A stretch of DNA of 64,000 bases from Loktanella sp. M215 (GTDB taxonomy: Bacteria; Pseudomonadota; Alphaproteobacteria; Rhodobacterales; Rhodobacteraceae). The stretch is taken from the NCBI RefSeq assembly GCF_021735925.1, contig NZ_WMEA01000001.1, positions 1,766,001 through 1,830,000 on the forward strand. Direction: 5' to 3'. Positions 51,811-61,208 of the stretch are shown here, one piece after another (the first letter of the stretch is position 1; every line of letters begins with the position of its first letter). The notes below the pieces were generated by a model, which worked only from the letters and a program-made list of their open reading frames with translations, was not told the origin of the DNA and did not search any database. The translations under genes and the position numbers were made by a program.

Positions 51811-52823
51811 CGGCTGTAGACGCCTTCGTAGATCGGCTGCAGGGTCTTGTGGTTGAACAGCGACGACACCGAGGTGCCGTTCCAGGTGTTCAGAATCGCC
51901 TGCGCAAAGATCGGCGCCGTCTTCACGATGCGGATATTGGGGCAGGCGAGGGTTTCGGCCTTGGGCTGGATCGTGTCGGTGATCACGAGGTTTTTCATCA
52001 CGGACTTGCTGACGCGGTCGACGGCGGGGCCCGACAACACGCCGTGGGTGATGTAGGAATGCACCTCCTTGGCGCCGTTTTCCATCAGCACTTCGGCGGC
52101 CTTGCAGAGGGTGCCAGCGGTATCGACAAGGTCGTCGACGATCAGGCAGACGCGGTCCTTCACGTCACCGATCACGGTCATTTCGGCCACTTCGCCGGGT
52201 TTGCCGCGGCGCTTGTCGACGATCGACAGGGGGGCGCCGATCCGCTGCGCCAGATCGCGGGCGCGGGCTACGCCGCCGACATCGGGCGACACGACCATCA
52301 CCTCTTCCATGTTGCCCTTGAAATTGTGCATCACGTCCAGCGCCCAAAGCGGGCTGGCGTAAAGGTTATCGACGGGGATGTCGAAGAACCCCTGAATCTG
52401 CGTGGCATGCAGGTCAAGGGTGAGGACGCGTTCGACCCCGGCCTCGACCAGAATGTTCGCGACCAGCTTGGCGGTGATCGGGGTGCGGGCCTTGCTGCGG
52501 CGATCCTGCCGGGCATAGCCGAAGTAGGGCATGACGGCGGTGATCCGGTCGGCCGAAGACCGGCGCAACGCGTCGGCGATGATCAGCAGTTCCATCAGGT
52601 TGTCGTTCGTCGGGTTCGACGTGGGCTGGATGATGTACATATCCTCGCCGCGCACGTTTTCGAAGACTTCGACGAAGATTTCGCCGTCGTTGAACCGTTC
52701 GACGCGGGCGTCGACAAGGCTGACGTCCATGCCGCGGTGCATCGACATGCGCGCGGCGACGGCTTCGGCCAGCGGCCTGTTTGCGTTGCCGGAAATCAGC
52801 TTGGGTTCATGCATGTTCGCCAT
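51807..52823 (-). CDS. prs: Ribose-phosphate pyrophosphokinase
   Basis: Makes PRPP from ribose-5-phosphate and ATP; 338 residues, class [41 protein letters not shown], the ATP/pyrophosphate loops ([20 protein letters not shown]) and [19 protein letters not shown], the PRPP-binding motif, are all present. Start at 52823 with AAGGAC upstream. Supplies PRPP to nucleotide and histidine synthesis. Confidence 0.97.
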   Translation of the reverse strand: MANMHEPKLISGNANRPLAEAVAARMSMHRGMDVSLVDARVERFNDGEIFVEVFENVRGEDMYIIQPTSNPTNDNLMELLIIADALRRSSADRITAVMPYFGYARQDRRSKARTPITAKLVANILVEAGVERVLTLDLHATQIQGFFDIPVDNLYASPLWALDVMHNFKGNMEEVMVVSPDVGGVARARDLAQRIGAPLSIVDKRRGKPGEVAEMTVIGDVKDRVCLIVDDLVDTAGTLCKAAEVLMENGAKEVHSYITHGVLSGPAVDRVSKSVMKNLVITDTIQPKAETLACPNIRIVKTAPIFAQAILNTWNGTSVSSLFNHKTLQPIYEGVYSR

Positions 52824-52923
52824 GGATCGGTCCTTGTGGAGCTGCCGCGGAATCGCCCGCGTTGACACCGCCTAGCACACCGCTACGGTCCCGAAAACAT
52901 CAACACCCGAAAGGCTGACCGAA

Positions 52924-53523
52924 ATGGCTCACATCGATTACTTCTTCGCCACGATCAGTCCGTACACCTACCTCTGCGGCGTGCGGCCGGCCGAGATTGC
53001 CAATGCCCACGGCGCCACGATCACCTATCGCCCGGTCGATCTGATGAGCGTGTTTTCCCGCACCGGCGGTCAGCCGGTCCCGGAGCGCCACCCGAGCAGG
53101 CAGGACTATCGCCTGCAGGACCTGCATCGCCGGTCGGTGCTGCTGGGGCTGCCGTTGAAGGTGAAGCCCGCGCATTTCCCGACCAATCCGGCCCCCAGTT
53201 CCTATGCGATCATCGCGGCACAAGAGGCCGGAGGTGGACGCATGGCGGCGCTGGTCGCCAATCTGACGGCGGCCTGCTGGGCGCAGGATCGCGACATTGC
53301 CGACGACGACGTGATCCGCGATTGCCTGACCGCCGCGGATTTCGATCCCAAGCTGGCCGACAGCGGTTTGCTGGCCGGGGCCGAGGCCTATCACCGCAAT
53401 ACCGAGGAGGCGGTGCGCCTTGGCGTCTTCGGTGCGCCGTTCTTCATCACCGATACCGACCAGCGGTTCTGGGGAGAGGACCGGCTGGACGACCTTGAGG
53501 CGCATCTGGCCGGCCGCGTGTGA
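52924..53523 (+). CDS. 2-hydroxychromene-2-carboxylate isomerase family (DsbA-like fold)
   Basis: A 199-residue glutathione-dependent isomerase of the kappa-GST/HCCA family. DYFFATISPYTYLCG carries the catalytic Ser12, and RNTEEAVRLGVFGAPFFITD is the usual glutathione-binding region. The natural substrate is probably an aromatic or chromene degradation intermediate, but no degradation cluster is present. Its stop overlaps the next start (TGATG). Confidence 0.9.
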   Translation: MAHIDYFFATISPYTYLCGVRPAEIANAHGATITYRPVDLMSVFSRTGGQPVPERHPSRQDYRLQDLHRRSVLLGLPLKVKPAHFPTNPAPSSYAIIAAQEAGGGRMAALVANLTAACWAQDRDIADDDVIRDCLTAADFDPKLADSGLLAGAEAYHRNTEEAVRLGVFGAPFFITDTDQRFWGEDRLDDLEAHLAGRV

Positions 53524-54299
53524 TGCCTGTCGCGGCGCATGGCGGTTCGGATGTGAACGTGATCCGCACCGGGGAAGACGTGCGGAATTTGTTGCTGCAT
53601 TGCACGCTGGCCCGGTCAGAGGCGCTGCTGCCGCTGGCGCAGACCTTGCCCGGCGATTCGGTCCTGATGGATCTGCTGGGGCATGGCAAATCGCAGGATT
53701 GGGACGGTCGAGAGGATTACCAAAGCGCCAATCTGGCGGCGGCGGTCGATCTGTGTGACCGCCCACTGCATGTCATCGGCCATTCCTTCGGTGCCACAGT
53801 GGCGCTGCGGATGGCGCTTGACCATCCGGACCGGGTCGCGCGGCTGACGCTGATCGAGCCTGTGTATTTTGCGCTGGCCACGGATGCCGCCGCCCGCGCC
53901 GATCATCTGGCGCGGTTTGCGCCGATCTATGCGGCCTATGACGCAGGCGATCTGGAAAGGGCAGCCCGCCTGTTCCACGGCGACTGGGGCTGTGGCGCTT
54001 GGGCGGCAATGCCGGACCATACGCGGGCCGCCTTCGCCCGGCGGATGCCCCTGATCATGGCAGGGGTCCCCGCCATTCAGGACGACGTGCACGGGGTCGG
54101 CGCGCGGCTGACGGACCTTGCGGTGCCCGTCAGCCTGATCAGGGGAGAGATGTCTCCACCGATCATCCCGGCCATTCATGCCGCGATCTGCGCCGCGGTG
54201 CCGCAGGCGCGCGATCATGTGGTGGCCGGGGCCGGTCACATGGTGCCGATGACCGACACCGCGGCGGTTGCGGCGCTTATGGCTTCAGATGCGCGATAA
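53523..54299 (+). CDS. Alpha/beta-fold hydrolase
   Basis: A 258-residue hydrolase. Nucleophile elbow G86-H-S88-F-G90, an LLGHGKSQDW oxyanion-turn region, and the C-terminal His in GAGHMVPMTD complete the triad. The acidic residue is probably in the SLIRGEMS segment. Substrate unknown. Coupled to the isomerase gene upstream; 3' end overlaps the threonine aldolase 3' end by 23 bases. Confidence 0.85.
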   Translation: MPVAAHGGSDVNVIRTGEDVRNLLLHCTLARSEALLPLAQTLPGDSVLMDLLGHGKSQDWDGREDYQSANLAAAVDLCDRPLHVIGHSFGATVALRMALDHPDRVARLTLIEPVYFALATDAAARADHLARFAPIYAAYDAGDLERAARLFHGDWGCGAWAAMPDHTRAAFARRMPLIMAGVPAIQDDVHGVGARLTDLAVPVSLIRGEMSPPIIPAIHAAICAAVPQARDHVVAGAGHMVPMTDTAAVAALMASDAR

Positions 54300-55326
54300 A
54301 GCGGTCAATCGCGCCGTGATCGCAGGACCAGTCGCAGACCAGTCGCCCGGTCAGACGCTCGTCGGCGGGGCCGCTGTCGGGATCGCCGCCCATGACGTAA
54401 TAGACCGCACCCGCCTGCAGCGCGCGCTGGTGCACTGACCGGGGTGCTGTGAAGAACACGAGGTTGGACTGCGGCGAGAACTGGATTTCGACCTGCGGCA
54501 CATCCTCAAGCCCGCGGATCAGACGGGCGCAGGCGGCGTTGGCCTGACGGGCCATGTCCAGCCACAGATTGTCGGTCAGATAGGCATGCATCTGCGCGGA
54601 CAGATACCGGTGCTTTGAAAACAGGTGTGCGCCGCGCTTGCGCCGCAGCTCGAACTGTTTCGACACGGCGGGGTCGAAGAAAATGCAGGCCTCGACCCCG
54701 ATCAGGCCGTTCTTGGTGCCACCGAAGCTGACGGCGTCGATGCCCGCTTTCCACGTCATTTCGGCCGGGGTGCAGCCGAGGGAGACGAGAGCATTTGTGA
54801 ACCGCGCACCGTCGAGATGTGTCTTGAGGCCGAAAGAGTGCGCCACGTCCGTCAGGGCCATCAGCTCTGCCGTGGTGTAGACCGTGCCCTTTTCCGTCGC
54901 CTGCGTGATCGAGACCGGACCGCGCTGGGGGCCGTGGACGCCGCGGGTTTCCTCGCTCTCGATCGCGGCCAGAAGGGTGGGGGCGGTCATCTTGGCGTCG
55001 ACGGCCTCGACCAGTGCCAGCTTGGCGCCGCCGGTATAGAATTCCGGCGCGTTGCATTCATCTTCGTGGATATGCGCCATGGGGGTGCAGAAAATCGCCT
55101 CCCACGGGTTGGACAGGGTGGCGAGCGTCAGGGCGTTGGCGGCGGTGCCGGTGGCGACCAGATGCACGGCGGCATCGGGTGCCTCGAAGATGTCGCGGAT
55201 CATCTGGCGCACTTCGACCATGGGCGCGTCGGCACCGTAGCCGCTGGCGTATCCCTGGTTGGCGGCGACCAGCGCGTCCATCACTTTTGGATGCGCGGGG
55301 CCGGCATTGTCAGAGGCAAAGAACAT
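54277..55326 (-). CDS. ltaE: Low-specificity L-threonine aldolase
   Basis: PLP enzyme cleaving L-threonine and related beta-hydroxy amino acids to glycine and aldehyde; 349 residues. The PLP lysine is K205 in FGGTKNGLIG, preceded by LDGARFTNAL; VATGTAANALTLATL and HIHEDECNAPEFYTGG are further cofactor and substrate motifs. Uses the family start MFFASDNAGPAHPKVM. Starts immediately after the YcgN stop. Confidence 0.95.
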   Translation of the reverse strand: MFFASDNAGPAHPKVMDALVAANQGYASGYGADAPMVEVRQMIRDIFEAPDAAVHLVATGTAANALTLATLSNPWEAIFCTPMAHIHEDECNAPEFYTGGAKLALVEAVDAKMTAPTLLAAIESEETRGVHGPQRGPVSITQATEKGTVYTTAELMALTDVAHSFGLKTHLDGARFTNALVSLGCTPAEMTWKAGIDAVSFGGTKNGLIGVEACIFFDPAVSKQFELRRKRGAHLFSKHRYLSAQMHAYLTDNLWLDMARQANAACARLIRGLEDVPQVEIQFSPQSNLVFFTAPRSVHQRALQAGAVYYVMGGDPDSGPADERLTGRLVCDWSCDHGAIDRFIAHLKP

Positions 55327-55827
55327 TCAGGTCGGCTCCTCGATGATGTTGTCTTCCCAGTCTTCGTCGTCGACCTCGACCTCTGAGAGGGTCTGGCCGC
55401 GCATGGTGACGCCTGCGTCGTGGGGGCTGTTCGGATCGCCGGTCAGCAGGGGGTGCCACGGATAAAGGTCGCGGCCTTCGGCCACGAGGCGATAGGCGCA
55501 GGTCTGCGGCAGCCAGTACATGTTGTCCTTGATCGTTCTGGGCGTCAGGACGATGCATTCGGGGACGAACTTGTGTCGGATCGGATACTGGGCGCACAGG
55601 CAGGTTTCGTTGTCCAGCAACCGGCAGGCGACGCGGGTGAGGGCCACTTCGCCGGTGTCTTCGTCTTCGAGCTTGTTCAGGCAGCATTTGCCGCAGCCGT
55701 CGCACAGCGCTTCCCACTCGGGGCGGGACAGCTTGGCCATCGGGACGGTCTTCCAGAACCGGGGGCGCAACCCGCTACGGTCGATGGCATCAGGTTTGGG
55801 GGCGTCAGGTTTGGGGGCGTCAGACAT
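55327..55827 (-). CDS. YcgN family cysteine-cluster protein (UPF0260)
   Basis: A 166-residue protein with two Cys motifs: CDGCGKCC near residue 42 and CRLLDNETCLCAQYP, typical of the YkgJ/YcgN zinc- or Fe-S-binding family. The N-terminus has a short APKPD repeat. Function unknown. Its start overlaps ribF by 8 bases and its stop touches ltaE. Confidence 0.9.
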   Translation of the reverse strand: MSDAPKPDAPKPDAIDRSGLRPRFWKTVPMAKLSRPEWEALCDGCGKCCLNKLEDEDTGEVALTRVACRLLDNETCLCAQYPIRHKFVPECIVLTPRTIKDNMYWLPQTCAYRLVAEGRDLYPWHPLLTGDPNSPHDAGVTMRGQTLSEVEVDDEDWEDNIIEEPT

Positions 55828-56758
55828 GGGACAGGATTTCGCGCGCGCGGGCGCAGTCGGCGTCCATCTGGTCGATCAGCGCGGGCAGGCCGTCGAATGT
55901 CATTTCCGGTCGCAGGTAGTCCACGAGGGCCACGCTGATGTGCTGACCGTAAAGGTCGCCCTTGAAGTCGAAGATGAAGGTTTCGCAGTTGGGCTCGTCG
56001 CCGTTGAACATGGGACGCACGCCGATGCTGGCGGCGCCGTTGTAGCGGCCCTTGTGCGGGCCGCTGGCGATGTCCACGCGCACGGCGTAGACGCCGAATT
56101 TCGGCGGATGCAGACCGACGATGGACATGTTGGCGGTCGGATAACCCAGCTCTCGTCCGCGTTGATCGCCGCGGATGACCTCGCCCACGATGCGGTGCCA
56201 GTGGCCCAGCATGGCGGCCGCGTCCCGGGGGCGGCCATCGGTCAGTGCCTGACGGATCGCGGTAGAGCTGACGCGGCCTGCGGCCAGTTGGACCATGGGA
56301 GCGACGGTGACACCGAACCCCATGTCCGCGCCAAAGCGTTGCAGGTCGGCAGCGTTGCCGGCACGGTCCTTGCCAAAGCAGAAATCGGCACCCACGACGA
56401 CATGGGCAAGGCCCAGACGGTCGTGGATGATCGTCTGTGCGAAGTCCTGCGGTGTCAGCGCGATCAGCGCCGTGTTGAACGGCACCTCGTAAAGCTTTTC
56501 GACGCCCTGCTTGGCCAGTTCGTTGGCGCGCGCCTCGGCGTTCATCAGCCGGAACGGGGGGGCATCGGGGGCGAAGAGTTGGCGCGGATGCGGTTCGAAC
56601 GTCATCAGGCCCAAGGGGGCGTTCAGCGTCGTTGCAGCCGCGCGGGCGGCGTCGATCACGGCGCGGTGGCCCAGATGCACGCCGTCGAAATTTCCGATGG
56701 CTGCGGCAGCGCCGCGATCGGCAGGGTCGAGGTAGAGGGTGTCACGGATGATACGCAT
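55820..56758 (-). CDS. ribF: Bifunctional riboflavin kinase / FAD synthetase
   Basis: Makes FMN and FAD from riboflavin; 312 residues. The N-terminal nucleotidyltransferase domain has G22-NFDGVHLGH31 and VVGADFCFGKDRAG; the C-terminal kinase domain has RELGYPTANMSI and GVYAVRVDIASGPHKGRYNG. Overlaps the YcgN gene, suggesting one transcription unit. Confidence 0.95.
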   Translation of the reverse strand: MRIIRDTLYLDPADRGAAAAIGNFDGVHLGHRAVIDAARAAATTLNAPLGLMTFEPHPRQLFAPDAPPFRLMNAEARANELAKQGVEKLYEVPFNTALIALTPQDFAQTIIHDRLGLAHVVVGADFCFGKDRAGNAADLQRFGADMGFGVTVAPMVQLAAGRVSSTAIRQALTDGRPRDAAAMLGHWHRIVGEVIRGDQRGRELGYPTANMSIVGLHPPKFGVYAVRVDIASGPHKGRYNGAASIGVRPMFNGDEPNCETFIFDFKGDLYGQHISVALVDYLRPEMTFDGLPALIDQMDADCARAREILSHV

Positions 56759-56816
56759 GCGATTGCGTAGCGCGGTGATGCTGCAGGTGCAAGCGGCGGG
56801 GCGTGCCTTTGCGGTG

Positions 56817-57260
56817 TCAGTCGAACTTGGCCGAGGGGGCCAGCACGATGGCTTCGCCAGTCAGGACCTTCTTGCCGTCGACAAGGCAGCGGGTTTCCAT
56901 CGTGACCTTGCGCTTGGCGTAGTCGATGGCTGTGACTTCGACCTCTGCCGTGACCATGTCGCCGGGGCGCACGGGGGCGAGGAATCGCAGGGTCTGGCCA
57001 AGGTAGACGGTGCCATGTCCGGGCAGCTGCTCGCCGATGACGGCAGAGATCAGACCAGCGGTCAGCATGCCGTGGGCGATGCGGCCTTCGAAGATCGTGT
57101 CACGGGCGTAGGCGTCATCCAGATGCACGGGGTTCCGGTCGGTGCTGACCTGGGCGAACATCTCGATATCTTCGTCGGTCACGACCTTGCGCAGGCTGCG
57201 CATCATGCCAACGGCCAGATCCTCGATCACGATCGTGCCGCGGGGGGCGTTGTCCAGCAT
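56817..57260 (-). CDS. MaoC-like (R)-specific enoyl-CoA hydratase family protein
   Basis: A single hotdog-fold domain of 147 residues. The hydratase-2 motif is visible as RNPVHLDDAYARDTIFEGRI, carrying the catalytic Asp and His, followed by AHGMLTAGLIS. It probably hydrates trans-2-enoyl-CoA, perhaps for polyhydroxyalkanoate supply or beta-oxidation. The start at 57260 with AAGGA upstream gives the typical length. A 36-base inverted-repeat site overlaps the start region. Confidence 0.9.
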   Translation of the reverse strand: MLDNAPRGTIVIEDLAVGMMRSLRKVVTDEDIEMFAQVSTDRNPVHLDDAYARDTIFEGRIAHGMLTAGLISAVIGEQLPGHGTVYLGQTLRFLAPVRPGDMVTAEVEVTAIDYAKRKVTMETRCLVDGKKVLTGEAIVLAPSAKFD

Positions 57261-57275
57261 CTCGGGTTCCTTCAC

Positions 57276-57311
57276 GTTACAAACCATCGCGTAAGGCGGG
57301 CATTTTGTAAC
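57276..57311. promoter_or_regulatory. Inverted repeat upstream of the maoC gene
   Basis: Perfect 8-base arms GTTACAAA (57276-57283) and TTTGTAAC (57304-57311), 20 bases apart, lie 16 bases upstream of the MaoC ATG, where a regulator could block transcription. The binding protein is not known. Confidence 0.45.
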
Positions 57312-57353
57312 TTAATTGCGCTGATGTCGCGCGAAGTCAACCCGTCCGAAAGT

Positions 57354-58229
57354 TTAACGCAGGAAACCGATGGCGTAGGTGGGGCTGACCCGTTCCGTGG
57401 CGAGGAAGGCTTCGAGGGCCGGGCCTGCTGGGTGCTTGTCCGCAGTTTCCGTCTCGGCCGCGGCCAGCCCGCCGGTGATGAAGAGGGAATCGAGGTCCTC
57501 TTGCTGGGCGCCGAGAATATCGGTGTGGATGCCATCGCCGATGCAGATGATCCGGGACGCGTCCGCGCCGCCGTCCAGCGCCGCCAGCCTGCGGCGGGCC
57601 AAGTCATAGATCGGGGGATGGGGCTTGCCGAAATAGAGGCTTTCGCCGCCCATTTCTGTATAGAGTTTCGCCAGCGCGCCGGCGCACCATTCGCGGCTTT
57701 CGCCGCGGTCCACGACGATGTCGGGATTGGCGCAGAGCAGTTTGAGGCCGCGCTGCTTGGCGGCGAGAAATTGTGGGCGATAGACCGCAGGGTCTGCATG
57801 GGGATCGGTCGGGCCGCAGCAGACGATGCCCTGTGCCTGATCCAGCGGCACCTGACGGATGGTGACAGGATCTTTCAGCAGGTTCATCGGTTTGAAAAAA
57901 CTCTGATCGTGATCTTCGCCGATGAACCAGACGTCGGAGCCGACAGCACCTTCGAACATGGCCGCCCGCGCCGAATCGCCGGAGGTCGCGATGGCGTCCC
58001 AGCAATCGTCCGGCACGCCCATGCGCTGGATCTGCGGCTGCACGGAGGTCCAGGGGCGCGGTGAGTTCGTGACCAGCACCACACGCCCCCCGGCCCCGCG
58101 GTAATCCTGCATCGCCTTGACCGCGTCCGGAAAGGCCGTGAGGCCATTGTGCATGCAGCCCCAGAGGTCGACGAAGGCCGCGTCATATTCGCCGGCGATG
58201 TCGAGGAAGCTGTGGACGATCTGGGTCAT
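57354..58229 (-). CDS. TIGR01459 family HAD-type hydrolase
   Basis: A 291-residue HAD phosphatase of the class IIA/NagD-like type. The nucleophile is D21 in FVDLWGCMHNG (DLWG in place of DxDG); LVTNSPRP supplies motif II; GKPHPPIYDLARRRL and CIGDGIHTDILGAQ are motifs III and IV. Substrate probably a small sugar or nucleotide phosphate; unknown. Confidence 0.9.
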   Translation of the reverse strand: MTQIVHSFLDIAGEYDAAFVDLWGCMHNGLTAFPDAVKAMQDYRGAGGRVVLVTNSPRPWTSVQPQIQRMGVPDDCWDAIATSGDSARAAMFEGAVGSDVWFIGEDHDQSFFKPMNLLKDPVTIRQVPLDQAQGIVCCGPTDPHADPAVYRPQFLAAKQRGLKLLCANPDIVVDRGESREWCAGALAKLYTEMGGESLYFGKPHPPIYDLARRRLAALDGGADASRIICIGDGIHTDILGAQQEDLDSLFITGGLAAAETETADKHPAGPALEAFLATERVSPTYAIGFLR

Positions 58230-58273
58230 GGCGGTGCCTTTTTGGGGAAGGGGGCGCCAGATGCGGTGTCGGA

Positions 58274-58377
58274 GCCTCCGGCGGGAGTTTATCTGGTCGG
58301 ATGACTGCGGAAAGGTGGGTGCCGGAGGCTGACGCTGGAGCCTCCGGCGGGAGTATTTTGAAAAAAGCGAGGAGGCT
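58274..58377 (+). repeat. Two copies of the dispersed repeat around an inverted repeat
   Basis: GCCTCCGGCGGGAGTTTA (58274) and the fuller GCCTCCGGCGGGAGTATTT (58340-58358), followed by an A-rich GAAAAAAGCGAGGAG, fill most of the gap between the ppaC and HAD genes. GCCGGAGGCT (58321-58330) and AGCCTCCGGC (58339-58348) form a perfect 10-base-pair dyad between them. Confidence 0.7.
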
Positions 58378-59300
58378 TATTTCTTGAGGTGCGGGATGAT
58401 CTGCTTCTTGCGGCTCATCACGCCGGGCAGGACGACCGTGTCGGTGGAGGTGTCTGCGTCGAAGGAGGCCTTGGCGACCTGCTTGGTCAGGTCGTTGGGC
58501 AGCAGCATCGTGGCTTCTTCGCGGATGATGTCCACGACGAAAAGCAGGACCTGATCGACGCCGTCCTCTGCCGCGACGGCGGGCATTGCGGCGACGAGGG
58601 CATCCTTGCGGTCGAGGATCGCGGCGGGGGAGGTGGTTTCGAGGACAGAGACCCGGAATTTGGTGCCGTCGATCTCGTATTCCTTGGAATCCATGCGCAG
58701 CAGCTCCGCATCGGAGAATGCGCTGACGTCGGATTTGGCGGCGAACATCTCATCCGCGTAGGCGGTGATGTCGATGCCCAGATCGGCGGCGAGGTCCTCG
58801 GCCAGTGCCTTGTCCACCGGTGTCGTGGTGGGCGAGCGGAAGGCGAGGGTGTCGGACAGGATGCAGGACAGCATCAGGCCCTTGATGCCTTCGGGCATCT
58901 TCGCGGCCTTGTCGCCCATCAGTTGGTGCATGATCGTGGCGGTGCAGGCCAGCGGGCGGATCGTGACATCGATCGGGCCCTTTGTCTTGATCCCGCCGAC
59001 CAGCAGATGGTGGTCGATGATCGCCTGCACGTCGGCGCCGTTGATGTTTTCGGGCAGTTCCGCAGGGTTGTTGGTATCGACGATGACGCAGGCCTGACCG
59101 TCGGTGACGTCACGCACGATCTCTGGCTGCTCGAAACCCCAGCGTTTGGCGACGAAGGCGGCCTCTGTATTGGGCTGGCCCAGCAGCACGGCCTTGGCAT
59201 CGACGCCCGCATCCTTGAGGAACCATTCCCAGATCAGGGGGGATCCGGTTGAATCGGTGTCAGGGGATTTGTGGCCGAAGATCAGGGTGGTCATTGTCAT
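58377..59300 (-). CDS. ppaC: Manganese-dependent inorganic pyrophosphatase
   Basis: Family II pyrophosphatase of 307 residues. The DHH-domain metal ligands are H10, D14 and D16 in GHKSPDTDS, D75 in VIVDTNN and D96-H-H98 in AIIDHHLLVGG. The DHHA2 C-terminal part (RKKQIIPHLKK) matches. ATG at 59300 or 59294; no strong ribosome binding site separates them. Confidence 0.95.
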   Translation of the reverse strand: MTMTTLIFGHKSPDTDSTGSPLIWEWFLKDAGVDAKAVLLGQPNTEAAFVAKRWGFEQPEIVRDVTDGQACVIVDTNNPAELPENINGADVQAIIDHHLLVGGIKTKGPIDVTIRPLACTATIMHQLMGDKAAKMPEGIKGLMLSCILSDTLAFRSPTTTPVDKALAEDLAADLGIDITAYADEMFAAKSDVSAFSDAELLRMDSKEYEIDGTKFRVSVLETTSPAAILDRKDALVAAMPAVAAEDGVDQVLLFVVDIIREEATMLLPNDLTKQVAKASFDADTSTDTVVLPGVMSRKKQIIPHLKK

Positions 59301-59374
59301 TTCGCCTATGCTCAGGGATATTTTGCCGCCTTATACGGGCGATGTACCGTGCTGTCACGCAGGTCGGGGGGAAC

Positions 59375-60031
59375 ATGACCAATCCACGCGAAGCGGACCT
59401 TTATCCGCACCTCAAGGCGCATCTGGTTGCGATGGGCTATGACGTCAAGGGCGAGGTTGGTGCGGCGGATATCGTGGCCGTGAAGGATGCCGAGACGCTG
59501 GTGGTCGAGCTGAAGCTGGGGTTTTCGCTGACGCTGTTCCATCAGGGCATCGCCCGGCAGGCGATCACGGATCAGGTCTATCTGGCGGTGCCTGCGGGGG
59601 GGCAGCGCAAGGCGCTGCTGGCCAACGTCGGGCTGGCGCGGCGGCTGCGGCTGGGTGTGATGACGGTCCGGCTGCGCGACGGGTTCGTGGAGGTGCTGGC
59701 CGATCCCGCGCCGTTCACGCCGCGCAAATCGCCGAAGAAGGCAAAGGCCCTGCGCAAGGCGTTTACGCGGCTGAAGGGCGATCCGAATGCGGGCGGTGCG
59801 ACGCGGCACGGGCTGGTGACCGGGTACCGGCAGGATGCGATCGCCTGCGCGCGGTTTCTTGCGGTGCATGGACCGTCGACGGGCGCGCGGATCAAGGACT
59901 GGGCCGAGGTACCGGAGGCCACACGGATCATGGCGGCGGATCATTACGGCTGGTTTCGGCGGGTCAGTCGCGGGATCTACGATCTGACACCGGCCGGACG
60001 ACAGGGGCTGGCGGACTGGAGCGAGAGCTAG
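59375..60031 (+). CDS. DUF2161 PD-(D/E)XK-like protein
   Basis: A 218-residue protein with a nuclease-like core: GEVGAADIVAVKDAETLVVE with D32, then E45-L-K47, followed by FSLTLFHQGIARQAITDQVYL. The C-terminal half has a winged-helix-like region (TRIMAADHYGWFRRVSRGIY). Family annotation is PD-(D/E)XK phosphodiesterase, activity untested. GGGGGGA lies upstream of the ATG. Its stop overlaps the TraB gene stop by CTAG. Possibly a restriction-like or DNA repair function, inference only. Confidence 0.85.
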   Translation: MTNPREADLYPHLKAHLVAMGYDVKGEVGAADIVAVKDAETLVVELKLGFSLTLFHQGIARQAITDQVYLAVPAGGQRKALLANVGLARRLRLGVMTVRLRDGFVEVLADPAPFTPRKSPKKAKALRKAFTRLKGDPNAGGATRHGLVTGYRQDAIACARFLAVHGPSTGARIKDWAEVPEATRIMAADHYGWFRRVSRGIYDLTPAGRQGLADWSES

Positions 60032-61014
60032 TCGAGCCGTGAGACGGTCCAGCCCGCCTGTGTCAGCAGATTGAGGATGCCATCCTGCCCCTGCAGGTGC
60101 GCCGCGCCGACGGCGACCGTAATCCGGTCGTGGGTCGCGGCAGCCTTGGTGATATGGGGGAGCCATGCCCGGTTGCGATCGACCAGAAGAGCACGCTCTG
60201 ACGCATCGAAAAGCGCGTCGGCGGCCGCGGGATCGATACCGGGAATGAGGTGCGTGGCGACGCGGCTGACCTCCCACAGGGCGGCGATGTCACCGGCAAA
60301 GTAGCTGTCCAGCATCGAGGCGAACATCTCTTGCTGCAGTTCGGGCGGAGACAGAGACAGGCGCAACTGGTCCAGTTGCACGTCGATGGGGTCGGCGCGC
60401 ATGAGGTTGAACAGCGTGTCCCAGGGTTCCAGTGCGACGACCGGGACGCCGGCGGTCTGCGCCTGAGAGATGATCATGCCGTCCAGCCCTTTGCGCCCTG
60501 CCGCCAGCTCGGACGAGGCGCAGGGTGGCACCGCCAGCACCAGCGACACGTACCAGGGTTGCAGGCGCGAGGCGAGGACGGCGGGCAAACCACGGTCGCT
60601 GACCGCTTGCGCCACGGCCTGCCATGTCGGCTCGTCCAGCCGTTCGGGCAGGGTGGGGCCATCGGGCATGAACATCAGCATGGGGTCGGTCGCCATCGCC
60701 TGCGTCAGGGCGGCCTCTTCTTCGGGGCCGGCCTCGACCAGCAGCAGGTCGCTGGCGGCCACGCGGGTGGCGACACGGTTCGCCAGCGGCAGAAGCCGCG
60801 GGTCGTAAAGGTGCATCGTGCCGATCACCGTGATCTGCGATCCGGCTTTTTCCGCATTGAATTGGGTCCCCTGCGCAAAGGGCGCCTGTGCCACCGCTGC
60901 CGCGACCGCAGCGCGATCGGCAGCGGAGAATCTTTCGCGAATATCGGGTCCGTCGCACAGGGCCTGGACGGGCAGCGCGAGGAGCGTCAGCAGGGCGGTC
61001 AGGATAATGCGCAT
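60028..61014 (-). CDS. TraB/GumN family protein with signal peptide
   Basis: A 328-residue protein, probably periplasmic (signal peptide to about residue 18, VQALC). The TraB/GumN motif GTMHLYDP near residue 65 and the C-terminal VAVGAAHLQGQDGIL fit the family, in which the two GxxH regions may form a metalloprotease site. Function unknown. Overlaps convergent DUF2161 by CTAG. Confidence 0.88.
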   Translation of the reverse strand: MRIILTALLTLLALPVQALCDGPDIRERFSAADRAAVAAAVAQAPFAQGTQFNAEKAGSQITVIGTMHLYDPRLLPLANRVATRVAASDLLLVEAGPEEEAALTQAMATDPMLMFMPDGPTLPERLDEPTWQAVAQAVSDRGLPAVLASRLQPWYVSLVLAVPPCASSELAAGRKGLDGMIISQAQTAGVPVVALEPWDTLFNLMRADPIDVQLDQLRLSLSPPELQQEMFASMLDSYFAGDIAALWEVSRVATHLIPGIDPAAADALFDASERALLVDRNRAWLPHITKAAATHDRITVAVGAAHLQGQDGILNLLTQAGWTVSRLD

Positions 61015-61111
61015 GAGGCCCTCTCTGGCGGGGTGTCGCGGGAATGTTACGCCAGACGGCCACGATCCGCCAATGCGCTGTTCGTAGCAGAAACGACCCC
61101 CGTCAATCCGG

Positions 61112-61140
61112 TTGACAGATGGTCGCAGCGCGCCTAACTA
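61112..61140 (+). promoter_or_regulatory. sigma70-type promoter of groESL
   Basis: TTGACA and TAACTA with a 17-base spacer; the -10 box is 7 bases before the CIRCE element, so the expected start site falls within or beside CIRCE. Confidence 0.75.
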
Positions 61141-61147
61141 ACCGTCG

Positions 61148-61174
61148 CTGGCACTCGACCAAGGTGAGTGCTAA
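61148..61174 (+). promoter_or_regulatory. CIRCE element (HrcA operator) of groESL
   Basis: CTGGCACTC, nine bases, GAGTGCTAA. The right arm is the perfect consensus; the left arm differs from TTAGCACTC at two outer bases. HrcA represses groESL here when chaperones are in excess. Confidence 0.9.
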
Positions 61175-61208
61175 CGACATGACAACGAAACGTAGGAAGG
61201 TTCACAAG

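Noticed and set aside
55790..55826. Tandem 15-base repeat at the YcgN start
   Set aside because: It simply encodes the APKPD repeat; too short to be a regulatory or mobile element.
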